This document shows, one piece after another, positions 7,812 through 14,322 of a stretch of DNA of 15,751 nt (its first letter is position 1; each line of letters begins with the position of its first letter). This stretch comes from an uncultured Succinatimonas sp. GTDB lineage: Bacteria > Pseudomonadota > Gammaproteobacteria > Enterobacterales > Succinivibrionaceae. The notes under the pieces were generated by a model. The model was not told where the DNA came from and did not search any database. It saw only the letters and a program-made list of their open reading frames with translations. Made by a program: the position numbers and the translations under genes. The stretch covers positions 1 to 15,751 of the forward strand of contig CALBLB010000340.1 in the NCBI GenBank assembly GCA_937896115.1, given 5' to 3'.

Positions 7812-8890
7812 TAGTCATGCTGTCGGATTGGTTGACATCTTATGTCGACGCTTTCAGGGTATTCGGATATTTGACTTTCAGAGCAGTAATGGCACTTTTT
7901 ACGGCTTTGGCTTTGTCATTACTGTTGGGACCTAGGGTTATACGTTATCTGCAGATCCTTCATTTCGGGCAGCCGGTACGTGATGACGGTCCTCAGACTC
8001 ATCTGAAAAAACAGGGAACTCCCACCATGGGCGGGATCTTGATCATCGGAACCATAGTGATCACCGGATTATTGTGGTGCCGCCTGGATAATGTCTACGT
8101 GTGGTATGTATTGCTTACTTTGGTTTGCTACGCGGCCATAGGCTTTACCGACGATTACCTTAAGGTGGTAAGACACGATCCCCACGGATTGCGCGCTAAA
8201 TACAAATATTTCTGGCAGTCAGTGGTTGCATTGGGAATAGCCTGTGCTATCTACGGTTCGGCACAACGTCCTGCCGAGACTACTTTGGTAGTGCCCTTTT
8301 TCAAAGATTTTATGCCGAATATAGGCTTTCTTATCATTCCTTTGTGTTATTTCGTGCTTACCGGTTCGTCCAATGCGGTAAATCTCACTGACGGACTGGA
8401 CGGACTGGCCATAATTACCACGATCACCGTGGCTGCAGGATTGGCTATAGTTGCCTGGGCGACTTCAAATGTAAATATTGCAGAATATCTTTATATACCT
8501 TATCTGCCGAAAGCATCTGAATTGACCATGGTTTGTACGGCCATCATCGGTGCCGGACTGGGTTTCCTTTGGTACAACACTTATCCTGCAGAAATTTTTA
8601 TGGGTGATGTCGGAAGTTTGGCATTGGGAGCTGGGCTCGGAGTGATATCGGTTTTAGTGCGCGAAGAGTTTTTGCTGTTTATCATGGGCGGCATCTTTGT
8701 TTCAGAAACTTTAAGTGTGATCCTGCAAGTCGGATCCTATAAGTTGCGCGGACGCCGGATCTTCCGCATGGCACCTTTGCATCATCATTTTGAAAAAGGC
8801 GGCTGGCCTGAGCCGCGCGTGATGGCCAGATTTTGGATCATTACTTTAGTTTTGGTTCTTATAGGTCTCATCACCTTGAAACTGCGTTAA
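7808..8890 (+). CDS. mraY: Phospho-MurNAc-pentapeptide translocase MraY
   Basis: An integral inner-membrane enzyme that transfers phospho-MurNAc-pentapeptide onto undecaprenyl phosphate to form lipid I. It has 360 residues, exactly the E. coli length, and aligns from the first residue. Signature sites: FGQPVRDDGP (53-61), GTPTMGGI (70-77), the catalytic pair D115-D116 in FTDDYLKV, NLTDGLDGL (192-200), FMGDVGSLALG (264-274, with the catalytic D267) and MAPLHHHFEKGGWPE (321-335, containing H325-H327). About ten hydrophobic membrane segments alternate with these loops. The GTG start gives the same distance to the first membrane helix as in E. coli and has a well-placed GGGAG; ATG 7817 would remove three residues. 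It is the most conserved protein of the window. Confidence 0.98.
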   Translation: MIVMLSDWLTSYVDAFRVFGYLTFRAVMALFTALALSLLLGPRVIRYLQILHFGQPVRDDGPQTHLKKQGTPTMGGILIIGTIVITGLLWCRLDNVYVWYVLLTLVCYAAIGFTDDYLKVVRHDPHGLRAKYKYFWQSVVALGIACAIYGSAQRPAETTLVVPFFKDFMPNIGFLIIPLCYFVLTGSSNAVNLTDGLDGLAIITTITVAAGLAIVAWATSNVNIAEYLYIPYLPKASELTMVCTAIIGAGLGFLWYNTYPAEIFMGDVGSLALGAGLGVISVLVREEFLLFIMGGIFVSETLSVILQVGSYKLRGRRIFRMAPLHHHFEKGGWPEPRVMARFWIITLVLVLIGLITLKLR

Positions 8891-8907
8891 GACGATAAGG
8901 TCAACAT

Positions 8908-10236
8908 ATGAATTCAGCTTTGAACGGAAAAAAAATTGCGGTTGTAGGTCTTGGAGTGTCCAATCTCTCCTGTTTGCGTTATCTCATTCGCCACGATCTG
9001 CGCAAGATCACTCTGTTTGATACCAGACAGCAACCCCCGCGTTTAAGTGAATTACCAGCAGGAATTGAGGTGAGACTCGGCGAGCTGTCAGCTGAGGTTT
9101 TGTCAGAATACGATTTGTTGGTATTAGGCCCCGGGATCAGCGTGTATTGCGAACAGATTCAGGCTGCGGCAAAAGCCGGAGTGGAAATCGTCGGTGATAT
9201 AGAACTGTTTGCGCGCGAGGTTAAATCTCCGGTGATAGGGATCACCGGATCCAACGGTAAATCCACGGTTACGGCTTTGACCACCATGATGGCTCAGGAA
9301 GCCGGTTTAAAAGCCGTAGCGGCAGCTAATTTCGGAGTTCCGGTATTTGATGTGCTTGATCAGCACGCTGATCTTTACGTATTGGAATTATCATCTTTTG
9401 AGCTTGAAACCACGGCATCTTTAAAGTTGGCTTCGGCAACTATTTTAAATGTTTCAGAAGATCATCTTGATCGTTATCACGGCTCGATAGAAGAATACGC
9501 TCAGGCCAAACAACGTATTTTTGCACATGCCGACAGCGCGGTGATTAATCGTGCGGATCCTCGTACCGTACCGTCGAAAAAAATTGAAAGTGTGAGTTTC
9601 GGAATCGACGCATTAAGCTACGGACGTGTCGTGGAAAACGGCGGAGAGGTCTTTTTAAGTGTGATGGGAGAGCGCATTTTAAACGTTCGCGAGATGAAAA
9701 TTTGCGGAGTTCATAACGAATTGAATGCTCTTGCTTCCATGGCTTTATGTGATCTTGCAGATATAGGAATAAAAAGAGAAGCACAAATACGCGCGTTGAA
9801 GAATTTCAGAGGATTGCCTCATCGTTGTCAGCTCGCTGCCGAAGTAAACGGAGTAAGTTTTTATAACGATTCCAAGGCTACCAATGTGGCATCGGCTCAG
9901 GCTGCTATCGAAGGATTGTGCGGCAGGCATAAAAACGGGATCCTGCTTTTGGCAGGTGGCCTTGGCAAGGGACAGGATTTTAGTCCGCTTAAACGTTATT
10001 TAGGCCATGAAGTTGAGCATATATACTGTTTTGGTAAAGATGCCGACAAAATTTTAAAACTTGATCCTGAGCGCTGTACTTATGTAAAAGATATGGCAAC
10101 GGCTTTGTCTTTAGCGCGTGAGGCGGCCAAACCCGGGCAGGCTGTATTACTTTCACCTGCATGCGCATCTTTTGACCAATTCAAAGGATTTGAAGATCGC
10201 GGCGAAAAATTTACGGCAATGTGTGCTCTGTTGTAA
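8908..10236 (+). CDS. murD: UDP-MurNAc-L-Ala:D-glutamate ligase MurD
   Basis: A cytoplasmic Mur ligase that adds D-Glu as the second residue. It has 442 residues (E. coli 438). The N-terminal nucleotide-binding fold starts KKIAVVGLGVSNLSCL (8-23), and LVLGPGI at 71-77 follows. The central ATPase domain has GITGSNGKST at 111-120, LELSSFELETT at 159-169, NVSEDHLDRY at 181-190 and the likely carbamylated K201 in AKQRIF. The C-terminal domain has NDSKATNV at 320-327, LLAGGLGKGQDFSPL at 347-361 and LSPACASFDQFKGFEDRG at 415-432. TAAGG-like sequence (TAAGGT) lies about 7 nt before the ATG. A 17-nt gap separates it from mraY, and ftsW follows after 18 nt. Confidence 0.98.
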   Translation: MNSALNGKKIAVVGLGVSNLSCLRYLIRHDLRKITLFDTRQQPPRLSELPAGIEVRLGELSAEVLSEYDLLVLGPGISVYCEQIQAAAKAGVEIVGDIELFAREVKSPVIGITGSNGKSTVTALTTMMAQEAGLKAVAAANFGVPVFDVLDQHADLYVLELSSFELETTASLKLASATILNVSEDHLDRYHGSIEEYAQAKQRIFAHADSAVINRADPRTVPSKKIESVSFGIDALSYGRVVENGGEVFLSVMGERILNVREMKICGVHNELNALASMALCDLADIGIKREAQIRALKNFRGLPHRCQLAAEVNGVSFYNDSKATNVASAQAAIEGLCGRHKNGILLLAGGLGKGQDFSPLKRYLGHEVEHIYCFGKDADKILKLDPERCTYVKDMATALSLAREAAKPGQAVLLSPACASFDQFKGFEDRGEKFTAMCALL

Positions 10237-10254
10237 ACAAGGGATCTTAGGGTA

Positions 10255-11433
10255 ATGGCAGAAAATAACGCAGGTGCCGGTTTTGATCGCTGGATTTTTA
10301 TTTCGGCAACGTTTTTATTGATTATGAGTGTGATCCTGATCGGTTCGTCGTCGATTATGGAGTCGGAAAAACTTTATCACAGTGATTTTTACCTGTTGAT
10401 AAAGCACGTAATTTCAATAGCAGTAGCCTGCGTTTTAGCCTTTTTTTGTGCCTTGATCCCTTCGAATGTGCTGGATAAACATTCACTTAAGTTCATGATA
10501 GCGATCACGGTTATGCTGATCCTGGTCTTACTGATAGGTCGCAGTATTAACGGTGCTAGGCGTTGGATAAATTTGGGAGTGGTAAACCTGCAACCGGCAG
10601 AGTTTTTAAAACTGTGTTGGATCCTTTATCTGTCTCGTTTTGTATCACGTCGCGTTATTGAGGTACGCACCAGTTTATTGGGATTTTTAAAACCGTTTTT
10701 GCTGGTTTTTTTGATAGCGGTGTTACTGTTGTTTCAGCCTGACATGGGATCGCTTGTGGTGATCGCAGTATTAAGCTTAGGTTTGTTGTGGACAGGCGGA
10801 GCTAAATTTGTTTATTACGCATTCCTGTTGGTTGCAGTGGCACTTGCTTGCGCAGTATTGGTCTTGGTGAAACCTTATCGCTTGTTGCGAGTCACTTCTT
10901 TTATGGATCCGTGGGCAGATCAATTCGGATCAGGTTATCAACTTACGCAGTCTTTAATGGCTTTTGGTCGCGGCGGACTTTGGGGACAGGGACTTGGAAA
11001 TTCCATTGTAAAACTCGGATATTTGCCGGAGGCTCATAACGATTTTGTAACCTCCATATTAGGCGAGGAATTAGGATTTGTCGGACTATGTGTAGTCTTG
11101 GTCCTAGAATACATCATCATTATCAAAGCAGTAAGACTTGGATTTAAGATTTTAAGGAAAGGACCTGTATTCCAAGGATTTGCAGCCTGCGGTATAGGCT
11201 TTTTATTTTGTACGCAGACTTTTGTGAATATAGGAGCAGCTTCCGGTGCTTTACCCACCAAAGGTTTGACCTTGCCTTTAGTATCCTTCGGCGGATCATC
11301 GATGATCGTTTTTTGTTGTGCTGTGGCCATACTTTTGCGTATAGATTTTGAATATCGCCACGGGCGTATAAACTTTCAGGTTCCCGAAGAAAAAGATGCC
11401 AAAGCTAATATGCATGAGGTTATATCGAGATGA
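10255..11433 (+). CDS. ftsW: Septal peptidoglycan glycosyltransferase FtsW
   Basis: A polytopic SEDS-family membrane enzyme that polymerises lipid II at the septum with FtsI. It has 392 residues (E. coli 414), with about ten hydrophobic segments. Motifs: INGARRWI (98-105), LQPAEFLKL (112-120), QPDMGSLVV (161-169), PYRLLRVTSFMDPWADQFGSGYQLTQSLMAFGRGGLWGQGLGNS in 207-250, LPEAHNDFV (257-265), ILGEELGFVG (268-277) and ALPTKGLTLPLVSFGGSSM (332-350). The SEDS catalytic aspartate is D263; the residue before it is N where E. coli has T. The ATG has AAGGGA about 10 nt upstream. The last four bases, ATGA, overlap the murG start. Confidence 0.97.
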   Translation: MAENNAGAGFDRWIFISATFLLIMSVILIGSSSIMESEKLYHSDFYLLIKHVISIAVACVLAFFCALIPSNVLDKHSLKFMIAITVMLILVLLIGRSINGARRWINLGVVNLQPAEFLKLCWILYLSRFVSRRVIEVRTSLLGFLKPFLLVFLIAVLLLFQPDMGSLVVIAVLSLGLLWTGGAKFVYYAFLLVAVALACAVLVLVKPYRLLRVTSFMDPWADQFGSGYQLTQSLMAFGRGGLWGQGLGNSIVKLGYLPEAHNDFVTSILGEELGFVGLCVVLVLEYIIIIKAVRLGFKILRKGPVFQGFAACGIGFLFCTQTFVNIGAASGALPTKGLTLPLVSFGGSSMIVFCCAVAILLRIDFEYRHGRINFQVPEEKDAKANMHEVISR

Positions 11434-12491
11434 AAATACTGATTATGGCAGGAGGTACGGGCGGGCATGTTTTCCCTGCAGTAGCCATTGCCAAAAGACT
11501 TGAAAGTGACGGCCATGAGATCCTGTGGTTGGGAACGCGCGGACGCATGGAAGAACGTTTGGTGCCCAAGGCAGGTTTTCCCATCGAATATATAAAAGTT
11601 AAGGGGATAAGGCGTAACGGCTTTAAGGCTAAGTTTTTTGCTCCTTTTATGATAATAAGAGCCGTGGTGCAGGCGTTATCGGTGATCAGGCGTTTTAAAC
11701 CTGATGTAGCCTTGGGCATGGGAGGGTATGCGTCAGGCCCTGGCGGCGTTGCGGCAAAAATAAGCGGTGTTCCGGTGGTGTTGCATGAACAAAATGCCGC
11801 GGCCGGACTGACCAATCGTCTTCTATCTAAGATAGCGGACAAAATCCTCTTAGGCTTTCCGGGAGCTTTTAACGGACCGAAAGTCGTTAATGTCGGCAAT
11901 CCCGTACGTTCTGAAATTACTGCTTTACACGACAGAAATCGTATTTTCCCCTCAGGGCCACTGCGTGTTTTGATAATAGGCGGATCTTTGGGGGCTCAGG
12001 CTTTAAATTGCGAAATCCCCAAGGCTATGGCATTGTTTGATAAAGATGAAATTGCGATAACTCATCAGTGCGGAGCTGATCGCAGTGCCGAAGTATCGCA
12101 AGCCTACGCTAATTGCCGCGCAGATTATGAAGTTTGTGATTTTATAGATGATATGGCTAAAGCGTATACATCGCATGATCTCATAATTTGTCGTGCCGGT
12201 GCTTCTACAGTCGCAGAGTGCGCCTGTGCCGGGATACCGGCAATTTTTGTTCCTCTTCCGTCGGCAGTGGACGATCATCAAACTAAGAATGCTGCGTTTT
12301 TAGTATCTCACGGGGCAGCTTTTCTTTGTCCTCAGGCGCAACTTAATGCCAAAAATTTAAAAGCATTGCTGGATCCTCTGATAAAAGATCGTTCAAAACT
12401 TGAGGCAATGAGTGCAAAGTCCAAAGCTTGCGCGGTAACTGATGCTGATGTTAAAGCAGCATCCATAATAGAAAATATTAAAGATAATTGA
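11430..12491 (+). CDS. murG: Lipid II synthase MurG (GlcNAc transferase)
   Basis: A membrane-associated GT-B glycosyltransferase that adds GlcNAc from UDP-GlcNAc to lipid I at the inner face of the membrane, making lipid II. It has 353 residues (E. coli 355). The N-domain begins MKILIMAGGTGGHVFPA with the glycine loop GGTGGH at 8-13 and the catalytic-region histidine H13. LGMGGYASGPGG is at 95-106 and LHEQN at 118-122. The C-domain donor site shows GGSLGAQ at 184-190, RAGASTVAE at 255-263 and DDHQTKNA at 281-288. GAGGT (11416-11420) precedes the ATG by 9 nt, and the start overlaps the ftsW stop as ATGA. Its stop codon lies inside TTGAT, which I take as the insertion target of the element that follows. 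Confidence 0.97.
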   Translation: MKILIMAGGTGGHVFPAVAIAKRLESDGHEILWLGTRGRMEERLVPKAGFPIEYIKVKGIRRNGFKAKFFAPFMIIRAVVQALSVIRRFKPDVALGMGGYASGPGGVAAKISGVPVVLHEQNAAAGLTNRLLSKIADKILLGFPGAFNGPKVVNVGNPVRSEITALHDRNRIFPSGPLRVLIIGGSLGAQALNCEIPKAMALFDKDEIAITHQCGADRSAEVSQAYANCRADYEVCDFIDDMAKAYTSHDLIICRAGASTVAECACAGIPAIFVPLPSAVDDHQTKNAAFLVSHGAAFLCPQAQLNAKNLKALLDPLIKDRSKLEAMSAKSKACAVTDADVKAASIIENIKDN

Positions 12492-12507
12492 TGCCATAAA
12501 AAAATAA

Positions 12508-12559
12508 AATCAGGATCTGACGATTCTTTTTAGAAGATCAGACTTCCGGTGATTTTTTT
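12508..12559 (+). terminator. Terminator-like hairpin with T-tract after murG
   Basis: AATCA-GGA-TCTGA (12508-12520) pairs with TCAGA-TCC-TGATT (12538-12554), with two 2-nt bulges on the 3' side and an inner TTCT/AGAA stem, followed by a run of seven T (12553-12559). It has the form of an imperfect rho-independent terminator and could reduce read-through from murG into murC. It could equally be the subterminal left-end hairpin of the proposed insertion element; the two readings do not exclude each other. Confidence 0.45.
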
Positions 12560-12652
12560 GTGAACTTTTGTATAAGCTCAGGCTTAAAGTGCAGGTACTT
12601 CATAAAATAAAAGTGTCTGAAAAAATGCCGGTAAAGTCTGCAGTCAATGAAG

Positions 12653-12670
12653 TCGTATTTCAAAATACGA
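12653..12670. repeat. Perfect palindrome TCGTATTT-CA-AAATACGA
   Basis: An 8-bp perfect inverted repeat with a 2-nt centre. A further TGA (12648-12650) can pair with TCA (12671-12673) across a 2-nt bulge. No T-run follows. It could be a DNA operator, a hairpin of a transcript, or an internal structure of the element. I do not recognise a specific regulator's site. Confidence 0.5.
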
Positions 12671-12749
12671 TCATAAGAGTCAGGCGACCTTTTACTGTGT
12701 AAAATGTGTTTTTTTCGGAAAGCGTTGATTAGACAGGCGCACCGAATGA

Positions 12750-12839
12750 ATGTACAAACGGAGAAGTTCAGTTGCTTCTGGCCTCAAAGTTAACTGCATT
12801 TGCAGTAAGCAGAAGACAGAAGCTGAAATTCTCATCTGA
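12750..12839 (+). pseudogene. Possible relic of a tnpB 3' end (29-codon frame)
   Basis: A 29-codon frame runs from ATG 12750 to TGA 12837-12839, ten nt before the right-end hairpin. That is where a tnpB gene normally ends in this family. The peptide's ASGLK...SKQKTEAE ending resembles in style the poorly conserved basic/KQE-rich tails of TnpB proteins. The frame is closed just upstream by stops at 12747 and 12726, there is no ribosome site, and no RuvC or zinc-ribbon motif remains. The resemblance is weak and from memory; the frame may be chance. Confidence 0.22.
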
Positions 12840-12880
12840 GATTGGTAAATTCCCCCCGTTCTTGCGGGGGAGAATGTCAA
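12761..12880 (+). ncRNA. Omega/re RNA-like scaffold fossil ending at the murC start
   Basis: On the + strand GAGAA-TTCAG-CTTCTG (12761-12780) pairs with CAGAAG-CTGAA-TTCTC (12817-12833), making 16 pairs with one G-A mismatch and a TTG bulge. It encloses a small hairpin ACTGCA/TGCAGT (12793-12806). A strong second hairpin follows, 12849-12858 with 12865-12875 (one bulged A), and then TGTCAA ending at 12880. A long stem, a terminal GC hairpin and TCAA directly before the element boundary is the layout of the RNA guides of TnpB, whose guide is the sequence just outside the right end. Here that would be 12881 onward, the murC ribosome site and start codon. Whether it is transcribed separately is unknown, and I see no convincing promoter. 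Confidence 0.38.
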
Positions 12881-12890
12881 CGGAATTTAC
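12845..12890 (+). promoter_or_regulatory. Hairpin masking the murC Shine-Dalgarno
   Basis: GTAAATTCC (12845-12853) is the perfect complement of GGAATTTAC (12882-12890), which holds the GGAA ribosome site and ends directly at the murC ATG. An inner CCCCG/CGGGG stem (12854-12858 with 12865-12869) would stack on it. In this fold murC initiation is buried. The competing fold (12849-12875 right-end hairpin alone) leaves it free. The pairing joins element sequence to flanking sequence, so it was created by the insertion if the element call is right. Confidence 0.45.
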
Positions 12891-14318
12891 ATGAATCGCA
12901 ACGAATGTGAAAAATTTGCCGTACCGCTTATGCATAAGATAAAGCGCATTCACTTTATCGGTATAGGCGGAGCGGGCATGTGCGGAATTGCCGAAGTATT
13001 GCGTAACGAAGGCTATCAGGTTTCAGGATCTGATATTGCCGAGGGCGCCAATACCAAAAGGTTACGTTCTTTAGGATGTGACATTTTTATAGGTCATAAA
13101 GCCTCAAATGTTAACGGGGCAAGTGTTGTGGTGGTTTCATCCGCAATTCATGCGGATAACCCTGAAATAGAGGCTGCAGTCGCCTCTCATATTCCCGTAG
13201 TCCGTCGTGCGGAAATGCTGGGCGAGCTTATGCGTTACCGCTACGGCATAGCTGTTTGCGGGACTCACGGTAAAACGACGACTACCAGCCTAATTGCATC
13301 AATTTATGCAGAAGCCGGCCTTGATCCTACTTTTGTGATCGGCGGACTTTTAAACAGCGCCGGAACCAATGCACGTTTAGGACAGGGGCGATATCTCATA
13401 GCCGAGGCTGATGAATCCGACGCATCGTTCCTGCATCTGCAACCCATGTTAACCGTGGTGACCAATATTGAAGCGGATCATTTGGGAACCTACGGCGGGG
13501 ATTTTAAGCGTTTGCGTGATACTTTCGTGGAGTTTTTGCATAATCTTCCTTTTTACGGTGTCGCAGTGGTATGTGTGGATGATCCAAACATCAGACTGAT
13601 TTTGCCGCAGGTAGGACGCACTTTGGTTACTTACGGCGTATCGGACGATGCAGATTTTAAAGTTACCGATTTCAAAGAAAACGGTATGGGATCCGAATTT
13701 ACCGTAGAGCGTCGTGATGCCGTTCCGCTTAAAATTTCTTTGCCTATTCCGGGATTACATATGGCCAAAAATGCAGCCGCAGCTGTGGCGGTGGCCGCCG
13801 AAGAAGGCATAGCTGATGAAACCATAGTCAGGGCATTGCGTGAATTTCGCGGAGTAGGACGTCGTTTCCAGTGTTACGGTAATTTTAAGGTAGGACAAAG
13901 AACGGTAACGCTGGTGGATGACTACGGCCATCATCCTACTGAAGTCAATGCCACCATCGATGCAGCCCGTCTGGCTTTCCCGGGCAGAAAGATCTTTATG
14001 GTCTTTCAACCTCATCGTTATACTCGTACAAGAGATCTTTACGAAGATTTCGTAAGAGTATTGCAGAAAACCGATCGCTTGGTATTGTTGGAAGTGTACT
14101 CCGCCGGAGAACCTGTGATTGCCGGCGCCGACTCGAGACATTTGGCTCATTCCATAAGAACCATGGGCAAGATAGAACCTGTATATTGTCAGGATGCATC
14201 TGAGATCCCTGCCTTGATCGATGCCATGTGTGAAGACGGTGATGTGGTGCTTACTCAGGGAGCAGGAAGCGTCACTAAAGTAGCTTCATCGCTGGCGTCA
14301 TTGTGGAATAAGGTGTGA
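12891..14318 (+). CDS. murC: UDP-N-acetylmuramate:L-alanine ligase MurC
   Basis: The first Mur ligase, joining L-Ala to UDP-MurNAc. It has 475 residues (E. coli 491). The N-terminal Rossmann-like motif HFIGIGGAGMCGIAEVL is at 21-37, then SGSD (45-48), VVSSAI (81-86), the P-loop CGTHGKTTTT at 123-132, LIAEADESDASF at 169-180, NIEADHLGTYGGD at 192-204, LVDDYGHHPTEV at 341-352 and FQPHRYTRT at 372-380. GGAA lies 5 nt before the ATG. About 17 residues precede the conserved IKRIHFIG, so Met14 (12930) is a possible shorter start, but it has no ribosome site. Unlike every other junction here, 399 nt separate it from the gene before. The ftsQ start follows its stop by 4 nt, with no ddl between them. 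Confidence 0.96.
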   Translation: MNRNECEKFAVPLMHKIKRIHFIGIGGAGMCGIAEVLRNEGYQVSGSDIAEGANTKRLRSLGCDIFIGHKASNVNGASVVVVSSAIHADNPEIEAAVASHIPVVRRAEMLGELMRYRYGIAVCGTHGKTTTTSLIASIYAEAGLDPTFVIGGLLNSAGTNARLGQGRYLIAEADESDASFLHLQPMLTVVTNIEADHLGTYGGDFKRLRDTFVEFLHNLPFYGVAVVCVDDPNIRLILPQVGRTLVTYGVSDDADFKVTDFKENGMGSEFTVERRDAVPLKISLPIPGLHMAKNAAAAVAVAAEEGIADETIVRALREFRGVGRRFQCYGNFKVGQRTVTLVDDYGHHPTEVNATIDAARLAFPGRKIFMVFQPHRYTRTRDLYEDFVRVLQKTDRLVLLEVYSAGEPVIAGADSRHLAHSIRTMGKIEPVYCQDASEIPALIDAMCEDGDVVLTQGAGSVTKVASSLASLWNKV

Positions 14319-14322
14319 CATT

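Larger units (their letters stand above)
12493..12880 (+). mobile_element. Probable non-autonomous IS200/IS605-type element (tnpB-type derivative, PATE-like)
   Basis: A 388-nt non-coding insert between murG and murC. Right edge: a C5G/CG5 hairpin followed by AGAATGTCAA, resembling as I recall the right end of tnpB-bearing IS200/IS605 elements; TCAA is also the right cleavage tetranucleotide of IS608. Left edge: it starts right after TTGAT (12488-12492), the target and TAM of ISDra2. There is no target duplication, as expected of this family. Excision in silico leaves murG-TGA, T, CGGAATTTAC, ATG-murC: an 11-nt junction with GGAA 5 nt before the ATG, typical of this packed operon. It encodes no transposase. 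Internal structure: an imperfect hairpin near the left end (12508-12554), a palindrome at 12653-12670 and a long stem at 12761-12833. The family call rests on recalled motifs; the exact left boundary is an inference. Confidence 0.58.

Noticed and set aside
7817..7819. ATG at 7817 as the mraY start
   Set aside because: It is 16 nt from the only good ribosome site; GTG 7808 gives the same N-terminal length as E. coli MraY.
11420..11899. 159-codon reverse-strand frame opposite murG
   Set aside because: Shadow of murG codon usage; no ribosome site and no domain I recognise.
12625..12702. 25-codon forward frame in the gap, and a 15-codon frame at 12746-12793, as leader peptides
   Set aside because: Neither has a Shine-Dalgarno or a run of regulatory codons. 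The palindrome and stems better explain the sequence.
12677..12705. Possible murC promoter GAGTCA, 17 bp, TAAAAT
   Set aside because: The -10 is fair, but the -35 matches only half of consensus, and the -10 lies in a TTTTAC/GTAAAA hairpin in AT-rich DNA. Too weak to annotate.
12725..12729. A second TTGAT as alternative left boundary of the inserted element
   Set aside because: An element of 12730-12880 would leave over 230 unexplained bases after murG, whereas TTGAT at 12488-12492 restores a tight operon junction. It stays possible if two insertions happened.
12692..12953. Two reverse-strand frames of about 60 codons (12692-12880 and 12768-12953) in and beyond the murG-murC gap
   Set aside because: No ribosome sites, no recognisable protein features, composition driven by the hairpins, and one runs into murC.
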